Part shown: positions 1 to 7,337 of the stretch, piece by piece
Layout: each line of letters starts with the position of its first letter
How positions within the stretch are numbered: position 1 is the first letter of the stretch
NCBI GenBank assembly: GCA_963827135.1
Contig: CAWGZX010000001.1
Location: 1-32,655, forward strand
DNA length: 32,655 bases
Origin: JAJRAN01 sp963827135
Lineage (GTDB): Archaea; Thermoplasmatota; Thermoplasmata; Methanomassiliicoccales; UBA472
Direction: 5' to 3'
Program-made: the position numbers and the translations under genes
The notes under the pieces: generated by a model
The model's input: the letters and a program-made list of their open reading frames with translations, nothing else
Database searches by the model: none
What the model was told of the DNA's origin: nothing

Positions 1-2
1 CC

Positions 3-320
3 ACCGACAATATCCCCGAGACGCTCTACTACCCCACCACGCCTGAGGAGGCGGACATCCTGTTGGAGACGGGGCTCAAGCCCTCGGACCGCAAACTGGT
101 CCATCTCTCCAAGACCTACAACGACGCTCGCAATGCTGGCCTGGTGAGGACGGAGAACCCGATCATCCTGGAGATCGACACCAAGAAGATGATCAAGGAC
201 GTCGGGCCTGTAATCCAGCGTGCCGGCCGGACGGTGTTCCTGACCCAGGAGGTCGCTGCCTCTTATCTCCGTCGAGCGGAGCAGCCTGAGGAGCAGACCG
301 AGGAGATCAAGGAAGACTGA
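3..320 (+). CDS. kptA: RNA 2'-phosphotransferase (KptA/Tpt1 family), 5'-truncated by window edge
   Basis: The reading frame is open from base 3 and ends at TGA 318-320, so only the C-terminal ~105 residues are in the window. KptA/Tpt1 enzymes move a 2'-phosphate from RNA to NAD; in archaea the physiological substrate is unclear. The visible part keeps the family's C-terminal pattern: a GLKPSDRKLVHLS segment (the G-x-x-P/S-x-x-R-x-x-VHLS signature), an alanine-rich helix, an ILEIDTKKM strand, and a VFLTQEVAASYL segment that matches the usual V-x-L-T-x-x-V-P-x-x-Y-L end. An acidic tail (EEQTEEIKED) follows. A run of five T at 338-342 lies just after the stop. Identification rests on motif recall. 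Confidence 0.85.
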   Translation, partial: TDNIPETLYYPTTPEEADILLETGLKPSDRKLVHLSKTYNDARNAGLVRTENPIILEIDTKKMIKDVGPVIQRAGRTVFLTQEVAASYLRRAEQPEEQTEEIKED

Positions 321-337
321 GCCACACTCCATTCACG

Positions 338-342
338 TTTTT
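338..342 (+). terminator. T-run after kptA
   Basis: Five consecutive T residues, 18 bases after the kptA stop. Archaeal RNA polymerase commonly terminates at short U-tracts without a hairpin. The evidence is only the T-run and its position. Confidence 0.3.
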
Positions 343-393
343 CGCTTACCTTCCCGGAAGCTTGATTTAGCCTTCATGCAGACTCCCTAGACG

Positions 394-1278
394 ATGTTCG
401 TCCGGGCCGACCGATTGTATCGCGGCGAAAGGGTGAGGTGGTATTCCAGGCATGCTCTGTGGTACTACTGGGACGGCTACAGGCCACATCTCGATGTCTT
501 CGACCTGGAGAAAAAGGAAGTTGAGTCCCTGGACATCGTCTCGAGGTTGAGGCACGTTGAGCTTACCGTGTCCGAGGAGCGCGAATGCGTCGGTAGCTAC
601 CAGGATGGCGAATACAGGCCTTGCCCCAACCGCTCCCCCGTCAACGGGTCCTTCGACCAATGCCGTGCTTGCGCCGGTACCTGGATACCCGTCCAGGAGT
701 GCATCTTCGAGCCTCAGTGCGCAGGGGACCTCTGCGACTCTCCCCTGTGCAGGAAGAAGCATGTCGTCTACGCCACCTTCTTCGGAGATCTGGTGAAGAT
801 AGGAATGACCGCGGGGTCCAGGCTCCATGAGAGAGCAATCGAACAAGGCGCGGATGCGGTGGTCCGCCTTTCCGAGTTCCCCAACCGCCTGGCGGCGAGG
901 GAGGCGGAGAAGGACATCTCCAGGAAGCTCAAGGCACCACAGAGGGTATTGGGAAGGCAGGTGGCCTCCGAGATCGCCAGGAATCCTAGGCGAGCGGAGC
1001 TGGAACAGAGATATGAGAGGATCGCAGAAACGATAAAGGACGATTACGAGCTGCTTGGCGAGGGATTGATGGTCCTGGACGGCTATCCGGGAAGGGAGCG
1101 CCTCGCTGAGCTCGCAGAGCCGCCTGAGCCATCTGGAGCCGTCGGTCCTCATACCGGTGAGTTGCTGGGGGTGAAGGGCAGATACCTCTTCTACGAGAGC
1201 TTGGATGGGAAGGCGCTGATGCTGCCCATGTCCGATCTTCCTTCCCGCTTCCTCGAGCTGGGCGGGGGAAAGGGATAA
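394..1278 (+). CDS. DUF2797 family protein (cysteine-rich, GIY-YIG-like segment)
   Basis: A 294-residue protein of unknown function. It has an unusually dense set of cysteines in the first 120 residues (C65, C77, C90, C93, C103, C109, C114, C119), including a QCRAC pair and a CDSPLC pair, which suggests zinc binding. These are followed by HVVYATFFGDLVKIGMT (residues 123-139), a strand-loop-strand like that of GIY-YIG nucleases and characteristic of DUF2797, then a HERAIEQGADAV helix. The N-terminal WYSRHALWYYWDGY stretch is also typical of the family. A nucleic-acid role is inferred only from the zinc-like and GIY-YIG-like parts; no catalytic set is certain. A 310-aa open frame on the opposite strand (367-1299) is a high-GC shadow. 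Confidence 0.7.
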   Translation: MFVRADRLYRGERVRWYSRHALWYYWDGYRPHLDVFDLEKKEVESLDIVSRLRHVELTVSEERECVGSYQDGEYRPCPNRSPVNGSFDQCRACAGTWIPVQECIFEPQCAGDLCDSPLCRKKHVVYATFFGDLVKIGMTAGSRLHERAIEQGADAVVRLSEFPNRLAAREAEKDISRKLKAPQRVLGRQVASEIARNPRRAELEQRYERIAETIKDDYELLGEGLMVLDGYPGRERLAELAEPPEPSGAVGPHTGELLGVKGRYLFYESLDGKALMLPMSDLPSRFLELGGGKG

Positions 1279-1317
1279 TAGAGTGCAAGAGGATGCCATT
1301 TCCTAGCAGGGAGAGAA

Positions 1318-2268
1318 ATGAGCCAGGTCCTTAAGCCAGAGGAGGTGGAGGGCAAGTACGGGAAGCTCTTCTGTCGTGGCGTCTACACCATTGTCGACGT
1401 GGCCGCCGGGACGGCGCGCATCATCGAGGAGTGCTCGGCCAAGGGGCCGGTGGAATGGGATGCCGTGAACCGGAGGCGCGCGGGAGGGGCGATAACCGAC
1501 ATCAGGGTGGATGGCACCACGCTGATCATGGACACCATCATCGGCGAGAGGGAGGTCAGGTTCGGACCAGCCTCCAAGGACCTGGGCGGTCAAGGATTGA
1601 GGTCCCTGAAGGTCGAGGGCGACACGGTCAAGACCACCTGGGTCGGCCTGGCAGGGGCGAGCGTGGGGATAGGGGCCTGCCTACCGCAGGGGCCGGGGAC
1701 CATCGAGGCCGTATATCCAGATGACGCGAAGGTGGGCGGCGCCAATAGGATTGAGGTCACCATCACCACCCCCAAGATGATCCGCGCCGTTTTTGCGGTC
1801 GACGACACTGACACCAGGGAGAAGGGGGCGTCCTGGGTTCTGATGCTGAAGGCGGCCAGGGAGGCCCCGGTCGGGCATCTGCTGGTGCATCGCATCGTAC
1901 AGCTCAACCCCAACGTGAAGGAGAAGACCACCCAGTGCGTCGCGGTGGGAGTGTCGTTCGCTGTCAAAGAGAAAGAATTCCCTGAATTGAGGCAACACTT
2001 CATTGATTATATCGGGAAGGGCACTTTCTCTCAGAATACGGTACTGGCGATCTACAAAGGCCTTAGCATCCCCAAGGTGATTCGAGAATACGGCGCCAAG
2101 GCCAAGAGGGAGGTCCTCTCTGTGGAGGACGCCGTTCATGCTGCCAAGAAGGGCGGGATCGAGCTTGTCGAGATAACCGGGCCTAGAGGGGCGATAGGCG
2201 CCGTAGCCGGCATCGGCTGCCATGACATGGGGATCGAGGCAGCTGGCCTGCCGGAGGACTTCATATGA
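1318..2268 (+). CDS. mmp11: Methanogenesis marker protein 11 (Mmp11)
   Basis: A 316-residue soluble protein with no signal peptide or membrane segment. The key segment is FAVDDTDTREKGASWVLML (residues 159-177): a DDTDT motif followed by a small-residue loop, shared with the TiaS (tRNA-Ile agmatinylcytidine synthase) N-terminal fold and characteristic of methanogenesis marker 11. The family is almost confined to methanogens and its function is not established. The C-terminal part has a GPRGAIGAVAGIGCHD loop, where TiaS-like proteins also carry a G-rich motif. The ATG follows GGGAG at 1309-1313. The gene lies 39 bases after the DUF2797 gene on the same strand, so co-transcription is possible. 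Its presence is one of the main arguments that this organism is a methanogen. Confidence 0.8.
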   Translation: MSQVLKPEEVEGKYGKLFCRGVYTIVDVAAGTARIIEECSAKGPVEWDAVNRRRAGGAITDIRVDGTTLIMDTIIGEREVRFGPASKDLGGQGLRSLKVEGDTVKTTWVGLAGASVGIGACLPQGPGTIEAVYPDDAKVGGANRIEVTITTPKMIRAVFAVDDTDTREKGASWVLMLKAAREAPVGHLLVHRIVQLNPNVKEKTTQCVAVGVSFAVKEKEFPELRQHFIDYIGKGTFSQNTVLAIYKGLSIPKVIREYGAKAKREVLSVEDAVHAAKKGGIELVEITGPRGAIGAVAGIGCHDMGIEAAGLPEDFI

Positions 2269-2325
2269 TAGCGGCATGTTCAGCCTTGTTCGGGGCTCAG
2301 GAAAAATAGATATCACAGTCCACGA

Positions 2326-3141
2326 TTGAGTAGGGAGGCTCACGGAGGCCTAGACATCGTAAAGAACGAGATCTCCCGGGTCATCGCCAACACCGCCTAC
2401 CAGACCTATGAGAAGCGCCTTCTGAAGGAGGTCCTGGAGGACAAGGTGCCCCGCCACATCGCCATCATCATGGACGGGAACCGTCGCTTCGCCCGGGAGT
2501 TCGGCCTGCGTCCCGAGGAAGGCCATGTCAAGGGCAAGGACAAGCTCGAGGAGGTGATGGAGTGGTGCCTGGACCTAGGCATCAAGGTCCTGACCGTATA
2601 TGCGTTCAGCACCGAGAACCTCAACCGCGATCCGCAGGAGGTCGAATACCTCATGCACATCTTCGAGGAGAACTTCCACAGGCTCGGGGAGGATGAGCGC
2701 ATCCACAAGCACGGCATAAGGCTCACAGTACTTGGCCAGAGGGAGCTACTTCCCGAGAAGGTCCAGGCGGCCATCAAGTACGCGGAGGAGAAGAGTGCGC
2801 CTTATAGCAATTACTTCTACAACATCGCCATCGCCTACGGCTCCCGCCAGGAGATAATCCAAGCCATCAAGGGGATAGCTCAGGAGGTCAAGGACGGCAG
2901 GCTCATGGTGGACCAGATCAACGAGGACGTGGTCAACCACTTCCTCTATACAGCTGATTTCCCCGACCCTGACCTCGTGCTCAGGACCTCAGGGGAGGAG
3001 AGGGTGTCGAACTTCCTCCTCTGGCAGCTCGCCTATTCCGAGCTGTACTTTACAGACGTTTATTGGCCTGGCTTCCGCAAGGTGGATTTCCTTCGTGCTA
3101 TCCGCTCCTACCAGCTGCGCCAGAGGCGCTTCGGTAAGTGA
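2326..3141 (+). CDS. uppS: cis-prenyltransferase (undecaprenyl/polyprenyl diphosphate synthase family)
   Basis: A 271-residue enzyme that condenses isopentenyl diphosphate onto an allylic primer in cis to make the long polyprenyl carrier used in surface glycosylation. Family motifs are all present: HIAIIMDGNRRFA (44-56, with the catalytic Asp after Met), VYAFSTENLNR (91-101), and DPDLVLRTSGEERVSNFLLWQ (214-234) with the R-T-S-G-E-x-R signature. The final YWPGFRKVDFLRAI also fits. The start is uncertain. The frame has no ATG before MDGNRR, so TTG 2326 is used; an AT-rich box (2302-2312) lies about 20-25 bases upstream, which would suit a leaderless message. Length matches the family. Confidence 0.9.
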   Translation: MSREAHGGLDIVKNEISRVIANTAYQTYEKRLLKEVLEDKVPRHIAIIMDGNRRFAREFGLRPEEGHVKGKDKLEEVMEWCLDLGIKVLTVYAFSTENLNRDPQEVEYLMHIFEENFHRLGEDERIHKHGIRLTVLGQRELLPEKVQAAIKYAEEKSAPYSNYFYNIAIAYGSRQEIIQAIKGIAQEVKDGRLMVDQINEDVVNHFLYTADFPDPDLVLRTSGEERVSNFLLWQLAYSELYFTDVYWPGFRKVDFLRAIRSYQLRQRRFGK

Positions 3142-3209
3142 GGACCCTTCCGCCCACCGCCCTGAAAGCGGGGAAAAGATAACTTACTCATCTCACTGTA
3201 CGCTTGTCG

Positions 3210-4127
3210 ATGAGCGCATTGTCCACGAACATCCTCGATGGACTCGAGGCCAAAGGTTGGACGGGGGGCATCGTCCCGGTCGCGAGGCTACGAGATCTGG
3301 AGAGGGACCTATCCGTATTGCAGGAGCAGGGACTGATCTTCAAAGAGGTCGAGGAGCTCTACCTCGACAATTTCAAATTCGACGCCCCTCAGGAGCTGCC
3401 GGGCGCCCGTTCCATTATCGTCGTAGCCGTCCCCCAGCCCAAGAGACGCATCCATTTCGCTTATCATGGAAAGGACCTTGCCACCATCGTCCCTCCGACC
3501 TACGCGAACGCATGGGGCGTCATCAACAATGTGAGATCGGCCCTGGAGGAGATCACCTCCGCGGAGGGAGGGAGGTTCGAGAGAGCCTCGCTGCCCCTCA
3601 AGACCTTGGCCGCCAGGACCGGCGTGGCCAAGTACGGCCGCAACAACATCACCTACATACCCGAGCACGGAAGCTTCCATAGGCTGGTAGCCTATTACAC
3701 TGACCTAGATCTTGGCCTTGACCAATGGCAGGAGAGGGAGTCGCTCCCCGCCTGCAAGACCTGCGACCTGTGCCAGAATGCCTGCCCCGCCTCCGTGATA
3801 TCCAGAGACAGGTTCGTGATCCGCGTGGAGAGGTGCCTCACCTTCCTCAACGAGCTTCCGGCCGATCGGCCCTTCCCTCCCGAGGTCAGGCCCGAATGGC
3901 ACAACGCCATCGTCGGGTGCATGCGCTGCCAGGAGGCCTGTCCCTACGACCAGAAGGTCAAGGGCTGGATAGAGGTGGGCGAGAGCTTCTCCGAGGAGGA
4001 GACCGAATACTTGTTGAAGGGCGATTTCTCCGATCCAAGTTCGAAGGCGATGAACGAGAGGCTGGAGCGCAACGGCCTGGACCTTACCGTGTTCCCGCGC
4101 AACCTCGTCGCGCTCCTCGGTCGGTAG
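3210..4127 (+). CDS. QueG-like double 4Fe-4S cluster protein
   Basis: A 305-residue protein with the architecture of epoxyqueuosine reductase (QueG) and related corrinoid/iron-sulfur reductases: an N-terminal DUF1730-like domain (SIIVVAVPQPKR, about 68-79; AARTGVAKYGRNNITY, about 134-149), then two 4Fe-4S motifs. The first is C182-x2-C185-x2-C188-x3-C192P. The second uses C237-x2-C240-x3-C244P, probably completed by C209 (ERCL). Queuosine is normally bacterial, so the archaeal substrate is unknown; reduction of a B12-like cofactor or a modified base are options. ATG 3210 was chosen over in-frame TTG 3204 because an AT-rich box (3174-3186) lies about 28 bases upstream, which fits a leaderless transcript. 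The stop is TAG, notable because UAG can be recoded in pyrrolysine-using methanogens; here it sits at a natural protein end. Confidence 0.75.
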   Translation: MSALSTNILDGLEAKGWTGGIVPVARLRDLERDLSVLQEQGLIFKEVEELYLDNFKFDAPQELPGARSIIVVAVPQPKRRIHFAYHGKDLATIVPPTYANAWGVINNVRSALEEITSAEGGRFERASLPLKTLAARTGVAKYGRNNITYIPEHGSFHRLVAYYTDLDLGLDQWQERESLPACKTCDLCQNACPASVISRDRFVIRVERCLTFLNELPADRPFPPEVRPEWHNAIVGCMRCQEACPYDQKVKGWIEVGESFSEEETEYLLKGDFSDPSSKAMNERLERNGLDLTVFPRNLVALLGR

Positions 4128-4155
4128 GCCGCGCCGAAGCCCCGTTGCCATCATT

Positions 4156-4163
4156 CTTATATC
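4156..4163 (+). promoter_or_regulatory. TATA-like box upstream of radical SAM gene
   Basis: CTTATATC lies 48 bases before ATG 4204. A start of transcription near 4185 would leave a short leader carrying the ribosome binding site GGAGG (4193-4197), six bases before the ATG. This is one of the few genes here with a clear leadered arrangement. Confidence 0.45.
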
Positions 4164-4203
4164 CCGAGCCCGCTCTCCGCACGTTCCCTCAAGGAGGGCA
4201 AGG

Positions 4204-5931
4204 ATGGCCAAGCAGGACCTGATCCTCATCCACGCGCCCAGCGTGTACGACTTCCGCAAGGAGTTCCTGTTCTACGGCCCCGTCTCCGACCTTGTGCCCT
4301 CCACGCCGGTCTTTGAGATGTACCCCTTCGGGTTCTTGACGCTGGCAGCACACCTGCACAAGCTCGGGCACAAGGTGCGCATCATCAACCTAGCAAGCAT
4401 GATGCTCAACAACCCTAAGCTGGACGTCCCTGAGTTCCTAAGGAGGCTGGACTCCAGCGTCTTCGGCATCGATCTGCATTGGCTGCCTCACGCGCACGGG
4501 TCGCTAGCCGTGGCAGAGGTCGTCAAGCGACTTCATCCAGATGCCAAGGTCCTCTTTGGCGGTTACTCGAGCACCTACTTCTACCAGGAGCTGATCCGCT
4601 ATCCGCAGGTGGACATGGTGATGCGGGGCGATTCCACCGAGGTGCCTGTGGAAGAGCTGCTCGCCGCGCTGGACAAGGGCGCTGACCTAGAAAAGGTGCA
4701 GAACCTCACCTGGAAGGACGAGAGGGGCGTGCACGAGAATTCCTTCACCTTCGTGCCCGAGGACATCGACTACATAGAGGTCGACTACGGCTGGATCATC
4801 AAGTCGGTCATCCGGCACCGGGACCTGGAGGGGCACAAGCCCTTCAAGGACTGGGACCGTTACCCGTTGACGGCCGCCTTCACCGTCCGAGGATGCCAGC
4901 AGCAATGCTTGGTCTGCGGAGGCTGCAATTCGGCCATGAAGGGATTTCTAGGAAGGAAGAGGCCGGCCTTCCGCTCGCCGGAGCTGGTGGCCCAGGACAT
5001 CCGCAACATCCAGGACTATCTCAGGGCGCCGACGTTCGTGGTGGGGGACGTAAGGGCGGGAGGCAAGAGCTACGCGGAGAGGTTCTTCTCCGAGGCCAAG
5101 AGGCTGGGGATCGACAACCCGGTGGTGCTGGAGCTCTTCGTGCCTGCCGACCAGGATTACTACCAAAGCGCCAAGGGCGCGTTCCCGAGCTACTCCATCG
5201 AATTCTCCCCTGACTCTCACGAGGAAGGGGTCCGCTACGCCCTAGGAAGGAGGTTCGATACCAGCTCTATGGAGAGGACGATCCAGCTGGCCTTGGAGAA
5301 TGACTGCCGGCGCTTCGACCTGTTCTTCATGATCGGGCTTCCTCAACAGACCAGGGAAAGCGCCTTGGGATCGGCGAGATACGCGAAGAGGCTTCACGAG
5401 CTTACCTCGGGCGACAAGAGGCTGTTCGTGTTCGAGTCCCCGCTGGCCCCGTTCCTCGACCCGGGGAGCTATGCCTTCGAGAACGCGGACGAGGTCGGAT
5501 ACAATCTGCTCGCCAGGACTTTGGAGGAGCACCGCGCCAGGCTGGCGTCGCCCTCGTGGAAGCATGTGCTCTCCTACGAGACCAGGTGGATGACCAGGGA
5601 CGATATCGTGGACGCTTCGTACGACGCGGCCGACCTGCTCAACCAGGCGAGGTTCGAGAGTGGTCTCCTCGATGAGCAGGAGCTGGAATCGAGGATCGAG
5701 CGCACGGACATGGCGCGGAGCATGATGCGCGACATCGACCTCGCCTTGGCGATCGATGACCTCGATGCGAGGAGCGCAAGGTTCGATGAGCTGCGCGTGA
5801 AGGGAAGGGAGCTCATGGATTCCACCATTTGCCAGAAGAGCGACCTAGAATGGGAGTCGCCGGGCATACTGAAAAGCGTTCCGAGGGCGATGATCGGTCT
5901 GGTGAAGGCCAAGGGGAAGCGCCGCGGCTGA
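4204..5931 (+). CDS. B12-binding domain / radical SAM protein (Ta0216-like)
   Basis: A 575-residue protein. The N-terminal ~190 residues resemble a cobalamin-binding Rossmann domain, with PFGFLTLAAHLHKLGHKVRIIN (41-62) and a VLFGGYSS loop (117-123) typical of B12-binding radical SAM enzymes. The radical SAM cluster motif is C231-x3-C235-x2-C238 (CQQQCLVC), followed by GGC. A later SIEFSPDSHEEGVRYALGRR segment and FDLFFMIGLPQQT fit the TIM-barrel part of this superfamily. It most resembles the archaeal Ta0216-type family of unknown reaction (recognition from memory). The start is supported by GGAGG at 4193-4197. The C-terminal ~100 residues are helical and charged. Its neighbours, an iron-sulfur reductase upstream and a thioredoxin-like gene downstream on the other strand, are redox proteins but do not reveal the substrate. 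Confidence 0.75.
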   Translation: MAKQDLILIHAPSVYDFRKEFLFYGPVSDLVPSTPVFEMYPFGFLTLAAHLHKLGHKVRIINLASMMLNNPKLDVPEFLRRLDSSVFGIDLHWLPHAHGSLAVAEVVKRLHPDAKVLFGGYSSTYFYQELIRYPQVDMVMRGDSTEVPVEELLAALDKGADLEKVQNLTWKDERGVHENSFTFVPEDIDYIEVDYGWIIKSVIRHRDLEGHKPFKDWDRYPLTAAFTVRGCQQQCLVCGGCNSAMKGFLGRKRPAFRSPELVAQDIRNIQDYLRAPTFVVGDVRAGGKSYAERFFSEAKRLGIDNPVVLELFVPADQDYYQSAKGAFPSYSIEFSPDSHEEGVRYALGRRFDTSSMERTIQLALENDCRRFDLFFMIGLPQQTRESALGSARYAKRLHELTSGDKRLFVFESPLAPFLDPGSYAFENADEVGYNLLARTLEEHRARLASPSWKHVLSYETRWMTRDDIVDASYDAADLLNQARFESGLLDEQELESRIERTDMARSMMRDIDLALAIDDLDARSARFDELRVKGRELMDSTICQKSDLEWESPGILKSVPRAMIGLVKAKGKRRG

Positions 5932-5933
5932 GA

Positions 5934-6174
5934 TCAGCCATCCTCTTCTGTCAGCATCCTCTTGATCTCATCGACGCTGGGCACGCGCCCGGCCGCCTTC
6001 AGCTTGCCATCGATGAAGAGGGCCGGCTGAGACAGGACCCCCCCCCCTCTCCCTCATCTCCATCGTGTCCTGCACCTTCTCCACTTGGACGTCCATGCCC
6101 AACTCGTCGATGGCCGTGGTCGCCGCCACCTCCATCAACCGTCACTTGGAGCATCCTAGGGCGAAGACCTCCAC
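5934..6174 (-). pseudogene. Small thioredoxin-like (redox-active disulfide) protein, interrupted by TGA and a C10-tract frameshift
   Basis: Read from GTG 6174 the product begins EVFALGCSK, then TGA (6144-6142), then RLMEVAATTAIDELGMDVQV and, after a frame change, LSQPALFIDGKLKAAGRVPS and VDEIKRMLTEEDG, ending at TGA 5936-5934. This is a complete ~80-residue small thioredoxin of the redox-active disulfide type, with a cis-Pro loop (QPALFIDG). Two lesions are visible. The TGA falls exactly where the second cysteine of the CxxC active site should be. A run of ten C on the plus strand (6038-6047) throws the frame between MEMRE and VLSQPAL; the family's spacing is restored if the run were six. No ATG is in frame; GTG 6174 follows a TAG at 6192-6190. 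It may be decayed, mis-sequenced, or, less likely, a selenocysteine protein. It converges on the radical SAM gene, with ends only two bases apart. Confidence 0.65.
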
Positions 6175-6302
6175 CTTTTTCGGCGTGCCCTAGCTCTGAC
6201 CTCGAAGCATAAAATGGTTGAGGCGAGGGCATCGTGATTTCGCAATTTGATAGGCAGAGCGAAAGGGAATACCCTCATGACCGGAATCAGAGCTAAGGTA
6301 TC

Positions 6303-6383
6303 ATGAGGTTCAAGACGTTCCTGCTGCTCGGCTCGGGAATGATGGCGTGCGCACTGCTGTTCGTGTTCGCCATCACTATCTGA
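6303..6383 (+). CDS. Candidate 26-residue single-span membrane peptide
   Basis: ATG 6303 to TGA 6381-6383 encodes MRFKTFLLLGSGMMACALLF plus VFAITI: a basic N-terminus followed by an unbroken hydrophobic stretch long enough to cross a membrane once. It lies alone in the gap between the broken thioredoxin-like gene and convergent proC. There is no strong ribosome binding site. It could be a real microprotein, the remnant of a longer membrane protein's first helix, or chance. I do not recognise a family. Confidence 0.25.
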   Translation: MRFKTFLLLGSGMMACALLFVFAITI

Positions 6384-6442
6384 AGCTTATCTTCGTACGA
6401 GCCATACAACATTCCAGCTCGCAAAGCATCACGAGAGGCGTC

Positions 6443-7249
6443 TCAGTTCTTCTCCCCGAGCTCGGTGCTCCTCTTGGCTGCCGCCTCGACGGCGTCGATG
6501 AACGCCCCCCTGACCCCGGCTTCCTCGAGCACCCTCAGCCCTTCGATGGTGGTCCCGGCAGGCGATGCGACCATGTCCTTGCCCGCTGCCGGATGGATCC
6601 CCGTCTCCAGGACGGTCTTCGCCGCGCCTAGGACCGTCTGAGCCGCCAATTTCAGCGCCACGTCCCTCGGCAGGCCGGACAGCACCCCTCCATCGGCCAA
6701 GGCCTCGATGACCACGTAGACGAAGGCGGGGCCGCTTCCCGAAAGACCTGTGACCGCGTCCAGCAGCTTCTCGTCCACCGGAAGAGCGATGCCCACGGAC
6801 TGCAGCACGCGCAGCACGAAGTCCCTGTCCTCAGGCTTGGCGTGCTTGCCCAGGGCGAACGCGGAGGCGGACGCCCCGACTAGGCAGGGCTGGTTGGGCA
6901 TAACCCGCACCACGCGGACCCCAGCGTTCAGCCTCGATTCGATGAAGGGTATCTTGATCCCGGCGGCGATGCTGATGATCAGATGCTCCGGGCTCAGGTA
7001 CGGCTTGAGCTCCTCCAGTACAGTCGCCATCTGCTGCGGCTTGATCGCCAAGAGGAGGACGTGCGCGGAGCGCGCGACCTCCACGTTGTCGCTGGTGACC
7101 TTGACGTTCAACGTCCGGGCGATGTACTCCCTGCGCTCCTTGAGCACCTCGCCCGCGGTCACCTCCTCCTTGGTCGCAAGACCCGCGGAGATGATGCCCT
7201 TCATCAAAGCCTCGGCCATGTTTCCGGCGCCAATGAAACCGACTCTCAT
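6443..7249 (-). CDS. proC: Pyrroline-5-carboxylate reductase
   Basis: A 268-residue cytosolic enzyme for the last step of proline synthesis: NAD(P)H-dependent reduction of pyrroline-5-carboxylate. The N-terminal nucleotide-binding fingerprint is VGFIGAGNMAEAL (3-15). LLLAIKPQQM (65-74) and RVVRVMPNQPCLVGASASA (112-130) are the usual ProC motifs. The C-terminal signature is LDAVTGLSGSGPAFVY (163-178) with the conserved GSGPA turn, followed by ASPAGTTIEGLRVLE near the end. Length equals the family norm. A TATA-like box on the minus strand (7311-7303, ATTATATAC) between this gene and the upstream DJ-1 gene suggests its own promoter with a short leader. Confidence 0.95.
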   Translation of the reverse strand: MRVGFIGAGNMAEALMKGIISAGLATKEEVTAGEVLKERREYIARTLNVKVTSDNVEVARSAHVLLLAIKPQQMATVLEELKPYLSPEHLIISIAAGIKIPFIESRLNAGVRVVRVMPNQPCLVGASASAFALGKHAKPEDRDFVLRVLQSVGIALPVDEKLLDAVTGLSGSGPAFVYVVIEALADGGVLSGLPRDVALKLAAQTVLGAAKTVLETGIHPAAGKDMVASPAGTTIEGLRVLEEAGVRGAFIDAVEAAAKRSTELGEKN

Positions 7250-7302
7250 TCCAACCGACCTGTCCAGCCATGCTTGGCTAGCGATTGTGAGCTATCTTCG
7301 AG

Positions 7303-7311
7303 ACAGTATAT
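7303..7311 (-). promoter_or_regulatory. TATA-like box for proC
   Basis: The minus strand reads ATTATATAC here, about 55 bases before the proC ATG at 7249, implying a leader of roughly 25-30 bases. Confidence 0.4.
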
Positions 7312-7337
7312 AATGAAATTGCAGATGGGGGCCGCTC

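Noticed and set aside
367..1299. 310-residue open frame on the minus strand
   Set aside because: It lies wholly over the DUF2797 gene, whose plus-strand product has coherent family motifs; long antisense frames are common in GC-rich DNA.
5829..6212. 127-residue plus-strand frame across the radical SAM gene end and the C10 tract
   Set aside because: Low-complexity Pro/Ser-rich product; the minus-strand thioredoxin pattern explains this DNA better.
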